Below, one piece after another: positions 30,248 to 38,891 of a DNA stretch of 64,000 bases. Where the stretch lies: NCBI RefSeq assembly GCF_003075415.1, contig NZ_QDAH01000011.1, positions 1-64,000 on the forward strand, in the 5' to 3' direction. Each line of letters starts with the position of its first letter. The stretch's first letter is position 1. The notes under the pieces were generated by a model. The model was given only the letters and a program-made list of their open reading frames with translations. It had not been told where the DNA came from and did not search any database. Both the position numbers and the translations under genes were made by a program. This DNA comes from Microvirga sp. KLBC 81. GTDB lineage: Bacteria > Pseudomonadota > Alphaproteobacteria > Rhizobiales > Beijerinckiaceae.

Positions 30248-31024
30248 ATGCGGCTGCGCTCATCCCACTTCGTTCTTGTGCTTGCCCTCTGCTCGAGCGT
30301 AGCCCTGGCGCAGACACCTCCTGCCGCGAGCACGCCCCCGGCCGATCCGGCTCCAGCCGCTCAGGCACCGGCTTCAAGCGGCCCGGCTGTCTCGACACCG
30401 GCGCCTGCCGCTGCCGCTCCCGCGCCTTCCTCCTCTGAGACACCGGCCCAGCCGCAGCAGTCCACGACTGTACAGCCTGCGCCCACACCTGCTCCTGCTA
30501 ATCCGGCGCCCGCCCAACAGACGGCGCGCACGACGCTCTTCCCCAACCCGAGCGATCCCACAGGGGTGGAAGAAGGCGTGCTCACCGCAAAGCCGGCTGT
30601 GGTGCTCGCCGGCACCAGCACCTGGGACGAGGCCTTCGACAGCCTCAAAAACGCAGTCGCCAAGCTCGATGGCGAGCTGAAGAAAGCGGGCATCTCGCCG
30701 ACGGGCCGCCCGCTCACGATCTTCGTCGATACGGACGACAACGGGTTCAAGTTCGAGGCGATGATCCCGATCGCGCAGGTACCCGAGGGCAAGACCGAGC
30801 TGACCCCGGAGATCAAGTTCGGCAAGACGCCGGAAGGCAAGGCCTTCCGCTTCGTGCACAAGGATGCCTATGACGAGATCGACGGCACCTACGAGACGAT
30901 CACGGCCTATCTCGACATCAAGGAAATCGTCGCCAAGGACGCCTTCATCGAGGAATACGTGAGCGAGTTCACGGATTCGCAGGACACGAATTTCGAGGTG
31001 AACATCTACGTTCAGCCGAAGTGA
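30248..31024 (+). CDS. Secreted GyrI-like domain protein
   Basis: 258 residues. Signal peptide cleaved near ALA-Q, then an Ala/Pro/Ser-rich disordered linker (~25-95) and a C-terminal GyrI-like small-molecule-binding domain (~115-258) ending FTDSQDTNFEVNIYVQPK. GyrI-like domains bind small ligands; here it is exported or lipid-free periplasmic, which is unusual. The stop overlaps the start of the HAD phosphatase (TGATG). Confidence 0.75.
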   Translation: MRLRSSHFVLVLALCSSVALAQTPPAASTPPADPAPAAQAPASSGPAVSTPAPAAAAPAPSSSETPAQPQQSTTVQPAPTPAPANPAPAQQTARTTLFPNPSDPTGVEEGVLTAKPAVVLAGTSTWDEAFDSLKNAVAKLDGELKKAGISPTGRPLTIFVDTDDNGFKFEAMIPIAQVPEGKTELTPEIKFGKTPEGKAFRFVHKDAYDEIDGTYETITAYLDIKEIVAKDAFIEEYVSEFTDSQDTNFEVNIYVQPK

Positions 31025-31695
31025 TGATCGCTCTTTTCGACCTCGACGGGACCCTGACCGACCCCAAGGCAGGCATCACCCGCTCCATCCAGTATGCGCT
31101 CGAAAGGCTGGGCCGCCCCGTGCCTGAAGCGGATGCCCTGACATGGATGATCGGGCCGCCGCTGATTTCAGGTTTCACAAAGCTCCTCGGCGGGGCTGAG
31201 AATGCTCCCGAGGCGGTGCGCCTGTATCGCGAGCGCTTCAGCGAAGTCGGATTGTTCGAGAACGAGGTTTATCCGGATATTCCGGCGACCCTCGACGCTC
31301 TTCACGAGGTCGGATTTCAGCTCTTCGTCGCCACGTCCAAGCCTCATGTGTTCGCAAAGCGGATTATCCACCATTTCGGCCTGTCGCGGTTCTTTCGCGA
31401 GGTTTATGGCTCCGAACTCGATAACCGGAACGCCGACAAGCGCGACTTGATCCGCCATATTCTCGACCGGGAGCGGTTCGACCCCGCGACGGCGGTCATG
31501 ATCGGCGACAGGGAGCACGATGCCATCGGTGCGCGCGCGAACGGCATTGCGGCCATAGGCGTGACCTGGGGCTATGGATCCCGGCAGGAGCTGCTGGATT
31601 CGGGCGTCGCCTGTCTGGTTGAGAAGCCATGCGATCTGCAGGAGCCGATCCTCACACTGACGGCGTCCATGCCTCTCCCGGCCTCAACGGCCTGA
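31024..31695 (+). CDS. HAD-family phosphatase (phosphoglycolate phosphatase-like)
   Basis: 223 residues. Motif I FDLDGTLTDP, motif II VATSKPH, motif III Lys in DKRDLI and motif IV MIGDREHDAIGARANG. Closest in form to Gph/PGMB-type HADs, perhaps with nucleotide or sugar phosphate substrates. Its 3' end overlaps the convergent MBL gene by 44 bases. Confidence 0.9.
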   Translation: MIALFDLDGTLTDPKAGITRSIQYALERLGRPVPEADALTWMIGPPLISGFTKLLGGAENAPEAVRLYRERFSEVGLFENEVYPDIPATLDALHEVGFQLFVATSKPHVFAKRIIHHFGLSRFFREVYGSELDNRNADKRDLIRHILDRERFDPATAVMIGDREHDAIGARANGIAAIGVTWGYGSRQELLDSGVACLVEKPCDLQEPILTLTASMPLPASTA

Positions 31696-32716
31696 AGCGC
31701 TCCGATGAGATCTCCGCAGCCCGCAAGGCCACCGCTAGTTCCTGCGGCGGCTCCTCGATGCCTTCGTTAGTGAGGCGAAACGTGCCCCAGTGGTGACCGA
31801 GCGCCTGGTTGGGCGCGATGATCCGGAACACCTTCACCGCATCCTCCGGGTTCATATGCTGCGGCTCCATGAACCAGCGCGGCTCGTAGGCCCCGATGGG
31901 GAGATGCGCGAGGCGGATGCTGCCGAAGCGCTCGCGGACGGCATGGAAAATCCTGCCGTCGCCGAAGCCCGTATCGCCGATGTGATAGATCGTGCCCTGG
32001 GGCGTCGTGAGCAGATAAGCGCACCAGAGCGCCATGCGCCGGTCGTTGATGCCTCGCGCGGACCAGTGATAGGCGGGCTCCAGATGCGCGATGACGCCGT
32101 TGCCAAGCTCGACCGATCCGCCCCAGTCGCGCGTCTCGACCGCGATCTCCGGGTGCTCGGCTCGGATGATCGCATCGTTGCCCAAGGGCGCGACGAAGCG
32201 AGGGCGGTGGCGCTGCCAAAGTCGGCCCAAGGCATCGATGTCCAGGTGATCGTAATGATTGTGCGTGATCAGCACCGCGTGGATCGGGGGCAGGTCTTCA
32301 AACGCGATGCCGGGCGGGTTGACCCGCTTGGGGCCCGAGAAGGAGACGGGGCTCGCCCGTTCCGAAAAGACCGGATCGATGAGAATGTTGAGCCCCGCCA
32401 CCTGGATCAGGAACGAGGCGTGGCCAATGAGCACCGTGCGCAGGCCTTTTACCTCAGCCGGGGGCTTGTCCTGAAAGGGGCTCGGGAAGATCTCCGGCCA
32501 TTCCTTCCGCCCGCCGCCGAGCTGCCAGCGCAGCAATTCGGCAAAACCCTTGTCCTGCGGCTGGTTGGGCGAGAAGAACCGCACCCCGTCGAAATGGTCG
32601 GTCGGGGGCCCCTGGTAATAGCGGTTCGTGGCGCGGGCAGTTTTCATCCAGCCGAGGACGCCTGTCGCGGCGACAGCAGGGAAACTCAAGGTTTTCAGCA
32701 GGGTGCGGCGGTTCAT
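31652..32716 (-). CDS. MBL-fold metallohydrolase (NAPE-PLD/UlaG-like)
   Basis: 354 residues. The N-terminal MNRRTLLKTLSFPAVAATG is Tat-like, so export as a folded protein is likely. The metallo-beta-lactamase motif is THNHYDHLD, with later ligands in IGDTGFGDG and LGHHWGTF. The long N-terminus and FSGPKRVNPPG segment are typical of the NAPE-PLD-like subgroup. Substrate unknown. Convergent overlap of 44 bases with the HAD gene. Confidence 0.9.
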   Translation of the reverse strand: MNRRTLLKTLSFPAVAATGVLGWMKTARATNRYYQGPPTDHFDGVRFFSPNQPQDKGFAELLRWQLGGGRKEWPEIFPSPFQDKPPAEVKGLRTVLIGHASFLIQVAGLNILIDPVFSERASPVSFSGPKRVNPPGIAFEDLPPIHAVLITHNHYDHLDIDALGRLWQRHRPRFVAPLGNDAIIRAEHPEIAVETRDWGGSVELGNGVIAHLEPAYHWSARGINDRRMALWCAYLLTTPQGTIYHIGDTGFGDGRIFHAVRERFGSIRLAHLPIGAYEPRWFMEPQHMNPEDAVKVFRIIAPNQALGHHWGTFRLTNEGIEEPPQELAVALRAAEISSERFRPLRPGEAWTPSV

Positions 32717-32799
32717 TGGGACCTTCGAAGCAAGCAGAGCCTTTAAGCATGGTGATTGATATTTCTTGCCACAAGGCCCGGAAAAAGCGGGGCTTTTCC

Positions 32800-32950
32800 G
32801 GTCTTTTCTTGACTCCCGCTCCCCTTTCGTCTATCGCCTGACCGCAAATCTGTAGAGCGAGCCCCTTTGAGCCGCCGACCAGCCCGAGAGGCTGGAGGTC
32901 AACGTCCGACAGCGCGATGCGCCCTCGGGCGCGTTTCTCTTTGGGTCTTT
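32800..32950 (+). ncRNA. Candidate structured RNA upstream of the ffh transcription unit
   Basis: A possible promoter (TTGACT near 32809 and a CTATCG-type -10 about 17 bases later) precedes ~110 bases holding two stable hairpins. The first is GACCAGCC-CGAGA-GGCTGGAGGTC (32877-32901), followed by a terminator-like GCGCCC-TC-GGGCGC-GTTTCTCTTT near 32920-32945. This looks like an independent small RNA or a leader. I could not assign it to an RNA family. Confidence 0.35.
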
Positions 32951-32959
32951 CTCTCGCCC

Positions 32960-33022
32960 GTCATGACCGGGCTTGTCCCGGTCATCCACGCCTCCTCGCC
33001 TTGCGCTTGAAAGACGTGGATG
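32960..33022. repeat. Dispersed repeat, family C, second copy
   Basis: GTCATGACCGGGCTTGTCCC then GGTCATCCACG, with the complementary end CGTGGATGG. Same family as 23860-23949. Confidence 0.65.
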
Positions 33023-33061
33023 GCCGCATCAAGTGCGACCATGACGAAAGAGGATGGATGG

Positions 33062-33277
33062 ATGTCGAAGGATACATTGCGCATCGAGGACGCGGTCAAC
33101 GAGACCTGCCCGTGGTCGGGAAAGCCGATCGCGGCGGATTCGCTCACCCTCTATCGCGGCGAGGTGGTCGGCTTCTGCAATCCCGGCTGCCGCGACAAGT
33201 TCGAAGCGGCGATCAATCACTTTGAAAAGGCCCTTGCGGATCGCGATGTACCCCTCATCGCAAAAGGAATTGATTGA
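33062..33277 (+). CDS. Small cysteine-motif protein (YHS/TRASH-like)
   Basis: 71 residues from the ATG at 33062, preceded by AGAGGA. Contains CPWSGKPI at the start and GFCNPGCRDKF later: two paired-cysteine motifs spaced as in YHS/TRASH metal-binding domains. It ends two bases before the ffh ATG, so co-transcription with ffh is very likely. Function unknown; metal binding is inferred from the cysteines. Confidence 0.75.
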   Translation: MSKDTLRIEDAVNETCPWSGKPIAADSLTLYRGEVVGFCNPGCRDKFEAAINHFEKALADRDVPLIAKGID

Positions 33278-33279
33278 TC

Positions 33280-34833
33280 ATGTTTGAAGGCCTTTCCGAT
33301 AAACTTTCCAACATCCTGAATTCGCTGACGCGCCGTGGCGCGCTGACGGAAGAGGATGTGAATGCGGCCCTTCGCGAAGTCCGGCGCGCGCTGTTAGAGG
33401 CCGACGTGGCGCTCGAGGTCGTCCGCTCCTTCACGGACAAGGTGCGTGCCCGCGCGGTCGGCGCCGAGGTCATCAAGTCGGTCTCCCCCGGCCAGCAGGT
33501 GGTGAAGATCGTCCATGACCAGCTCGTGGAGATGCTGGGCGCGGACGCGGAGGTGATCAGCCTCAACGCGGTTCCGCCCGTCGGCATCCTCATGGTCGGT
33601 CTGCAGGGCTCGGGTAAGACGACCACCACCGCCAAGATCGCCAAGCGTCTGACGGATCGCGAAAACCGCCGCGTTCTCATGGCCTCGCTCGATACGCGCC
33701 GTCCGGCAGCGATGGAGCAGCTCGCCGTGCTCGGCAAGCAGGTTGGCGTCGATACGCTCCCCATCGTGGCGGGCCAAACGGCGGTGCAGATCGCCCGTCG
33801 TGCCATGGAGGCCGCGCGCCTCGGCGGTTACGATGTGGTGATGCTCGATACCGCCGGTCGCGTGACCGTCGACGAGGCGCTGATGGTGGAAGCCGCCGAC
33901 GTGCGCGCCGCCACCAACCCGCACGAGGTTCTGCTCGTGGCGGATGCGCTCACCGGTCAGGACGCGGTCAACACCGCCCGCGCCTTCGACGAGCGCCTTG
34001 GCGTCACCGGCATCGTGCTCACCCGTATGGATGGTGACGCGCGCGGTGGTGCTGCTCTGTCGATGCGCGCCGTCACGGGCAAGCCGATCAAGCTCATCGG
34101 TACGGGCGAAAAGGTCGATGCGCTGGAGGAATTCCATCCCTCGCGCGTTGCCAGCCGCATCCTCGGCATGGGCGACATCGTCTCGCTGGTCGAGAAGGCG
34201 GCCGAGACCATCGACCACGAAAAGGCCCAGCGCATTGCGGAGAAGATGCGCAAGGGCAAGTTCGACCTGGAAGACCTGCGCGATCAGCTCTCCCAGATGG
34301 AAAAGATCGGCGGCATCGGCGGCCTGATGGGCATGCTGCCCGGCGTCGCCAAGATGAAGTCGCAGCTCGAAAACGCGAATATCGATGACAAGGTCATCAA
34401 GCGTCAGCGCGCGATCATCGATTCCATGACGCCCGCCGAGCGCCGCAACCCGGACATCCTGAAGGCGTCGCGCAAGAAGCGCATCGCGGCAGGCTCCGGC
34501 GCCAAGGTCGAGGACATCAACAAGCTCCTCAAGATGCACCGCCAGATGGCCGACGTCATGAAGATGATGGGCGGCGGCAAGGCCAAGGGCATGGCGGGTG
34601 CGCTTGGAAAAATGTTCGGAATCGGCGGTGGCGGCATGCCCCAGCCGACTCCTGAGCAGATCGAGGCGCTGCAGAAGCAGATGGGCGGCAAGCTCCCCGA
34701 TTTTCCGGGCGGTGCCGGAGGCGCTCTCCCGCCCATGCCGAAGGGCGTTCCCGGCCTGCCGGGTCTCGGCGGCGCGCCAAAGATCCCCGGGTTGCCTGGC
34801 CTCGGCGGCTTCCCGTTCGGAAAGAAGAAATGA
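33280..34833 (+). CDS. ffh: Signal recognition particle protein Ffh
   Basis: 517 residues from the ATG at 33280 (MFEGLSDKLSNILNSL). N domain, GTPase domain (G1 GLQGSGKTTT, DTAGR, TRMDGDARGG) and a Met-rich M domain (MEKIGGIGGLMGMLPG) that binds 4.5S RNA and signal sequences. The C-terminal ~60 residues are a Gly/Pro-rich tail. Its receptor FtsY is encoded at 24.5 kb. Heads the ffh-rpsP-rimM-trmD group. Confidence 0.98.
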   Translation: MFEGLSDKLSNILNSLTRRGALTEEDVNAALREVRRALLEADVALEVVRSFTDKVRARAVGAEVIKSVSPGQQVVKIVHDQLVEMLGADAEVISLNAVPPVGILMVGLQGSGKTTTTAKIAKRLTDRENRRVLMASLDTRRPAAMEQLAVLGKQVGVDTLPIVAGQTAVQIARRAMEAARLGGYDVVMLDTAGRVTVDEALMVEAADVRAATNPHEVLLVADALTGQDAVNTARAFDERLGVTGIVLTRMDGDARGGAALSMRAVTGKPIKLIGTGEKVDALEEFHPSRVASRILGMGDIVSLVEKAAETIDHEKAQRIAEKMRKGKFDLEDLRDQLSQMEKIGGIGGLMGMLPGVAKMKSQLENANIDDKVIKRQRAIIDSMTPAERRNPDILKASRKKRIAAGSGAKVEDINKLLKMHRQMADVMKMMGGGKAKGMAGALGKMFGIGGGGMPQPTPEQIEALQKQMGGKLPDFPGGAGGALPPMPKGVPGLPGLGGAPKIPGLPGLGGFPFGKKK

Positions 34834-34847
34834 GTTTGAGGTTCACC

Positions 34848-34980
34848 GTCATTCCGGGGCCGCGTCAGCGGAGCCCGACCCGAAGGGCCGCGCCGGAGGC
34901 GTGGAAATCCATAACCACTGTCGGTTCTCAACCCGGCGCCGTCAGCGGTTATGGATCCCCGCCTTCGCGGGGATGACACC
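34848..34980. repeat. Dispersed repeat, family B, between ffh and rpsP
   Basis: GTCATTCCGGGGCCGCGTCA ... GGAAATCCATAACCAC and its inverted end GGTTATGGATCCCCGCCTTC then GGGATGACA. The second large-cruciform copy of the family seen at 26804; it separates ffh from the rpsP ribosome site. Confidence 0.8.
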
Positions 34981-35018
34981 GAAGAAGTTTGATCACAGGA
35001 CACTAGAAGGAGTTACCC

Positions 35019-35378
35019 ATGTCCCTGAAGATCCGTCTCACCCGTGGTGGTGCGAAGAAGCGTCCCTACTACCGCATCGTCGTTGCCGACTCGCGCTCCC
35101 CGCGCGATGGCCGCTTCATCGAGAAGGTCGGCACCTACGACCCGATGAAGCCGAAGGACGACGCTGGCCGCGTGACCCTCGAGGTCGAGAAGATCCAGGC
35201 CTGGCTCGCCAAGGGCGCCCAGCCGACCGACCGCGTCCTGCGCTTCCTCGACGCCGCCGGCCTCCTGAAGCGTCCGGCCCGCAACAACCCGCAGAAGGCC
35301 GTTCCGGGCAAGAAGGCCCAGGAGCGCGCCGAGGCCAAGGCCGCCGCTGCTGCCGCTGGTGAAGGCGAGGCTGCTTAA
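35019..35378 (+). CDS. rpsP: 30S ribosomal protein S16
   Basis: 119 residues. Starts [20 protein letters not shown], the S16 signature, followed by [17 protein letters not shown]. The C-terminus is extended with an Ala/Lys/Glu-rich tail, common in alphaproteobacteria. AAGGAG lies ten bases upstream. First gene of the rpsP-rimM-trmD unit. Confidence 0.98.
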   Translation: MSLKIRLTRGGAKKRPYYRIVVADSRSPRDGRFIEKVGTYDPMKPKDDAGRVTLEVEKIQAWLAKGAQPTDRVLRFLDAAGLLKRPARNNPQKAVPGKKAQERAEAKAAAAAAGEGEAA

Positions 35379-35383
35379 TTCTC

Positions 35384-36157
35384 ATGACAAAGCGCGAGCG
35401 TTCCCAACAACGCTCCGCCTCACCCCTCCCCCCTGTGGGGAGGGGCGGGGGTGGGGGTGCGAGCGTCAAGACGACAAACCATGGCGCTGACACCCCCACC
35501 TCCATCTCCTCCCCATGCAAGTCGGGTGTTCCCGACTTGCGCAAGGATGAGCGGATCTCGGGAACACCCGAGATCCGTGGGGGAGGAGGGCTTGCTTCGT
35601 ACCAGGGAAAGGATCTCGTCCTGGTCGGCGAGTTCGGTCGCGCGCATGGCCTCAAAGGCGAAGTGCGGCTGAAATCCCATACCGGCGATCCGCGGGCGAT
35701 TGCCGATTACAAGCCGCTCATTGCGGCAAATGGCAAAACTTACTTCCTCAAGAATGTTCGGCAGGCTCCCGGCGGCGCACCCGATCTCCTGATCGCAATC
35801 GTCGATGGCGTGACCACGCGCGAAGCCTCCGAGGCCCTCAATCGCGTGCAGCTCTATGTGGAGCGCGACAAGCTTCCGCCGCCTGACGAAGAAGATGAAT
35901 TCCTGCTCGCGGATCTGATCGGCCTTGCCGTTCAGAACGAGGCGGGCGAAACCATCGGCACCATCGTCGGCGTGCCGAATTACGGCGGCGGCGATCTTCT
36001 CGAGATTGCGCCTGCGCAAAAGGGCCCGACCGCGCTTCTGCCGTTCACCAAGGCCTTCGTGCCGGTGGTCGACATCGCCGGAAAGCGCGTCATTGCAGCC
36101 CTCCCGGACGATTTCTTCGAGATCGGCAAGCCCGAATCCGGTGAGGATCGCGCGTGA
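35384..36157 (+). CDS. rimM: 16S rRNA processing protein RimM, repeat-extended N-terminus
   Basis: The RimM body begins at [20 protein letters not shown] (codons from ~35608) and includes the PRC-barrel part ([12 protein letters not shown]). It assists 30S head maturation with S19. The open frame begins at an ATG at 35384, five bases after rpsP, and its first ~75 codons are repeats: [10 protein letters not shown] from family D and two perfect hairpins. No in-frame ATG or GTG exists between this ATG and the body; only a TTG at 35537 does. So the extension is probably translated, or a TTG is used. Overlaps trmD by four bases. Confidence 0.92.
   Translation: MTKRERSQQRSASPLPPVGRGGGGGASVKTTNHGADTPTSISSPCKSGVPDLRKDERISGTPEIRGGGGLASYQGKDLVLVGEFGRAHGLKGEVRLKSHTGDPRAIADYKPLIAANGKTYFLKNVRQAPGGAPDLLIAIVDGVTTREASEALNRVQLYVERDKLPPPDEEDEFLLADLIGLAVQNEAGETIGTIVGVPNYGGGDLLEIAPAQKGPTALLPFTKAFVPVVDIAGKRVIAALPDDFFEIGKPESGEDRA
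35423..35577. repeat. Composite repeat inside the rimM 5' end
   Basis: A CCTCCCCCCTGTGGGGAGGG palindrome starts it. Two perfect hairpins follow: GCAAGTCGGG-TGTT-CCCGACTTGC (35517-35540) and CGGATCTCGGG-AACA-CCCGAGATCCG (35552-35577). The two hairpin tops, GGGTGTTCCC and GGGAACACCC, are exact reverse complements and could pair with each other. Outer arms CACCCCCACC and GGGGTGGGGG are also complementary. Confidence 0.8.
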
Positions 36158-36837
36158 GTTTTTCTGCGACCATCCTCACGCTTTACCCTGAGATGTTTCC
36201 AGGCCCCTTAGGCCTGTCGCTGTCCGGCGATGCGCTTTCACGTGGTGTCTGGTCGCTGGAGACCAGGAACATCCGCGATCACGGCCTCGGCCGTCACCGC
36301 GCAGTGGACGATACGCCCGCCGGTGGTGGCCCCGGCATGGTGATCCGCTGCGATGTGCTGGCCAATGCCATCGATGCGGCGATACCCGCCGATGATCCGC
36401 GTCCGAAGCTCCTCATGAGCCCGCGCGGCAAGCCGCTCACTCAAAGCTACGTGCGTGAGCTCGCATCCGGCCCCGGCATCGTCATCGTCTGCGGCCGGTT
36501 CGAGGGCGTGGACGAGCGCGTGATCGAAGCACGCGGCCTGCTAGAGGTGTCCATCGGCGATTACGTGCTCTCCGGCGGCGAGATCGCGGCGATGATCGTG
36601 CTCGATTCTTGCGTGCGGCTGCTCTCAGGTGTCATGGGCAAGGAAGCCTCCGGCACGGAGGAGAGCTTCGAGTCGAACCGCCTCGAATACCCGCACTACA
36701 CACGGCCTCGCGAATGGGAAGGGCGCACGATCCCCGACGTGCTGCTGTCGGGCAACCACGCCGCCATCGAGCGCTGGCGGCGGGAAGAATCGGAACGGAT
36801 CACGCGGGAGCGGCGGCCGGATCTGCTGGAGCGGTAA
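36154..36837 (+). CDS. trmD: tRNA (guanine37-N1)-methyltransferase
   Basis: 227 residues from a GTG at 36154 overlapping the rimM stop. The SAM-binding trefoil knot shows [11 protein letters not shown] and [22 protein letters not shown] is the N-terminal signature. Makes m1G37 in tRNAs reading CNN codons, which prevents frameshifting. In related genomes rplS usually follows; here it is 4 kb away. Confidence 0.97.
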   Translation: MSFSATILTLYPEMFPGPLGLSLSGDALSRGVWSLETRNIRDHGLGRHRAVDDTPAGGGPGMVIRCDVLANAIDAAIPADDPRPKLLMSPRGKPLTQSYVRELASGPGIVIVCGRFEGVDERVIEARGLLEVSIGDYVLSGGEIAAMIVLDSCVRLLSGVMGKEASGTEESFESNRLEYPHYTRPREWEGRTIPDVLLSGNHAAIERWRREESERITRERRPDLLER

Positions 36838-36885
36838 CGGCTCTTCTCCGTCAGGACTTCGAGCGTCTCACAAACCGCCCTGAGC

Positions 36886-36926
36886 CTCATCCTGAGGAGC
36901 AGACTTCGTCTGCTCCTCAGGATGAG
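36886..36926. repeat. Perfect 19-bp inverted repeat, family E
   Basis: CTCATCCTGAGGAGCAGAC (36886-36904), TTC loop, and its exact complement (36908-36926). It lies between convergent trmD and the cysteine synthase-like gene and supplies the last codons (NPSS) and stop of the latter. May act as a bidirectional terminator. Confidence 0.75.
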
Positions 36927-37879
36927 GGGTTCTTAAAGCTCTCTTCGAGCTTCGCGCCATAGGTTCTGAGATACTTCATCCCCGTATCGCACATCACGGT
37001 GACGATGGTGGCACCAGGCCCCAGTCGTTCGGCCAGGCGCAGGGCTGCGATGACGTTGGCACCCGTGGACGTTCCTGCGAAGAGACCTTCCTCTCGCGCC
37101 AACCGAAGGGCCATCGCCGTGGCTTCCTCGGTTGAAACCTGCTCGATGGCATTGGCGATGCTCTCGTGCCAGAGCGGCACGACATAGCCGGCGCCGATCC
37201 CGTCGATCTTGTGGGCGCCCGACGGGCCGCTTGACAGCACAGCGGATTCGGCGGGCTCCACCGCGACGATGCTGATGCGCTCATCATGCCGCCGCAGACC
37301 TTCCGCGATGCCCCGCAGGGAGGCTGCGGTGCCCACGCTCTGGACGAAGCCGTCGATCCTGCCGCCTGTCTGGCTCCAGATTTCATCCGCCATCGCATGA
37401 TAGGCCGCAAGCTGATCCCGGTTCTTCATCTGGTCGGTCCAGAAGGCACCCGTCTCCCCAGCGATGGCGCGGGCCGCCTCGATCATGTCCTTGGTGAGCT
37501 TTTCCGTCATGCGCCCGGAATCGCTCGGAATGACCTGGAGCTTCGCTCCGAGAATCCTCATGTGATCGAGCTTTTCGCGCGCAAACGCATCGGACGTGAC
37601 GATGTGCAGGGGATGCCCTTTCACCGCACAGACGAGGGACAAGGATACGCCGGTGCTACCGCCGGTATATTCGACGACCGGGCCGCCTGACGCCAAGCGT
37701 CCATCCGCCTCTGCTGCCTCGATCATGGCAAGTGCCATGCGATCCTTCATGCTGCCCGTCGGATTCTCGTTTTCCAGCTTCACCAGGATGCGGGCGCCGT
37801 GCGACGGTACGATCTTGCGCAAGGCGAGCAGGGACGTGTTGCCGATGTGATCAAGAAGGCTCTGCTGCTTTTCGCTCAT
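36917..37879 (-). CDS. PLP-dependent cysteine synthase family protein
   Basis: 320 residues, fold type II. PLP lysine in NPTGSMKDRMAL, phosphate-binding YTGGSTGVSLS and C-terminal AGTSTGANVIAALRLA. CysK/CysM/cystathionine beta-synthase-like. The usual CysK TSGNTG loop is replaced by TGGSTG, so the substrate may not be O-acetylserine. The C-terminal codons come from a repeat. It sits where rplS would be expected after trmD, in the opposite direction. Confidence 0.9.
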   Translation of the reverse strand: MSEKQQSLLDHIGNTSLLALRKIVPSHGARILVKLENENPTGSMKDRMALAMIEAAEADGRLASGGPVVEYTGGSTGVSLSLVCAVKGHPLHIVTSDAFAREKLDHMRILGAKLQVIPSDSGRMTEKLTKDMIEAARAIAGETGAFWTDQMKNRDQLAAYHAMADEIWSQTGGRIDGFVQSVGTAASLRGIAEGLRRHDERISIVAVEPAESAVLSSGPSGAHKIDGIGAGYVVPLWHESIANAIEQVSTEEATAMALRLAREEGLFAGTSTGANVIAALRLAERLGPGATIVTVMCDTGMKYLRTYGAKLEESFKNPSS

Positions 37880-37993
37880 GATCTGCGCTTTCTTCGCGAG
37901 CTGATCCGAAGCCTTCGATAGGCGCGCGTGATCGTCCTGTCAGGTCCGAAATCCGGACTTCTCCGCTCAAACGACCCGTGCTAGCGCTTGATC

Positions 37994-38665
37994 ATGTCGG
38001 GCTACGGTCAATTCTGCTCCGTTGCGCGCGCCCATGAAGCCATCGGCGGGCGCTGGACCTTGCTTGTCGTGCGCGAACTCCTCTGCGGCAGCCGCCGCTT
38101 CAACGACATCCGTCGCGGTATCCCGCGCATCTCCCGCACCATGCTCTCGGAACGGCTGCAGGAACTGGTTCATGTCGGAGCCGTCATGCGCATCGAGGGC
38201 GAGCATGGTCCCGAATACGCGCTCACCGAGGCAGGTCGGGAGCTCATGACCCTGGTGGGCGCTCTCGGCACCTGGGGTCAGCGATGGCTGCCACGACACG
38301 CGCAGGACGAGGACCTCGAACTCGAACCTCTGCTCGTCGACATGCAAAGGCGCGTCCGTACCGACGCGCTGCCCAAGGATCCGATCGTGGTCCGCTTCGA
38401 CATCGACGGGCGGCACAAGCCCCGCTTCATGCTGCTGCGAGCGGGAGAAGCTACGCTCTGCGCGCATAATCCAGGCTTTCCGGAGCCCTTACGTGTTCGG
38501 GCGCGCCTGCACGCCTTGGCCGCTTGGTGGCGTGGGGATGAAGACTTTGCCGAAGCACAGCGGATGGGTCTGACGGTGGAGGGGCCGAAGGAACTGGCGC
38601 GGGCGTTTCCGGACTGGTTCGAGCGGTATCTCTTCGCACATATCGGCCCAGCGATCCGGAGGTGA
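37994..38665 (+). CDS. HxlR-family transcriptional regulator
   Basis: 223 residues. N-terminal winged helix (CSVARAHEAIGGRWTLLVVRELLCGSRRFNDIRRGIP region) typical of HxlR proteins, which repress or activate in response to aldehydes or redox. The C-terminal ~110 residues form an SCP2/effector-like extension. Divergent from the cysteine synthase-like gene, 114 bases apart, and could control it. Confidence 0.88.
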   Translation: MSGYGQFCSVARAHEAIGGRWTLLVVRELLCGSRRFNDIRRGIPRISRTMLSERLQELVHVGAVMRIEGEHGPEYALTEAGRELMTLVGALGTWGQRWLPRHAQDEDLELEPLLVDMQRRVRTDALPKDPIVVRFDIDGRHKPRFMLLRAGEATLCAHNPGFPEPLRVRARLHALAAWWRGDEDFAEAQRMGLTVEGPKELARAFPDWFERYLFAHIGPAIRR

Positions 38666-38721
38666 GAGGAGGGCATCATTCCCGACCTGCGCTCCCCGAC
38701 GATCACGCGGCCATGGAGCGC

Positions 38722-38820
38722 TAGCGCATTTTCGGTGAAGTGGATCCGGTTCACCGTCAAACAATGCGGCTCAGCAAAGAAGAGAGCTGATTCCATCCCA
38801 ATGGAAACAGCTCTAAAGCG
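38722..38820. repeat. Degenerate family A repeat
   Basis: CTAGCGCATTTTCGGTGAAG then TGGATCCGGTTCACCG, and a distal AGCTCTAAAGCG end. More diverged than the other family A copies. Confidence 0.55.
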
Positions 38821-38891
38821 TCTCCACACGCGGAACGTCGATCCGAACGGGGCGATTAACAAGGCGGGGCCTTCGATCAGAGGAGATCGAC

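Noticed and set aside
32717..33061. 4.5S SRP RNA gene upstream of ffh
   Set aside because: The conserved SRP domain IV motif (GGAAGCAGCC-type loop) is absent.
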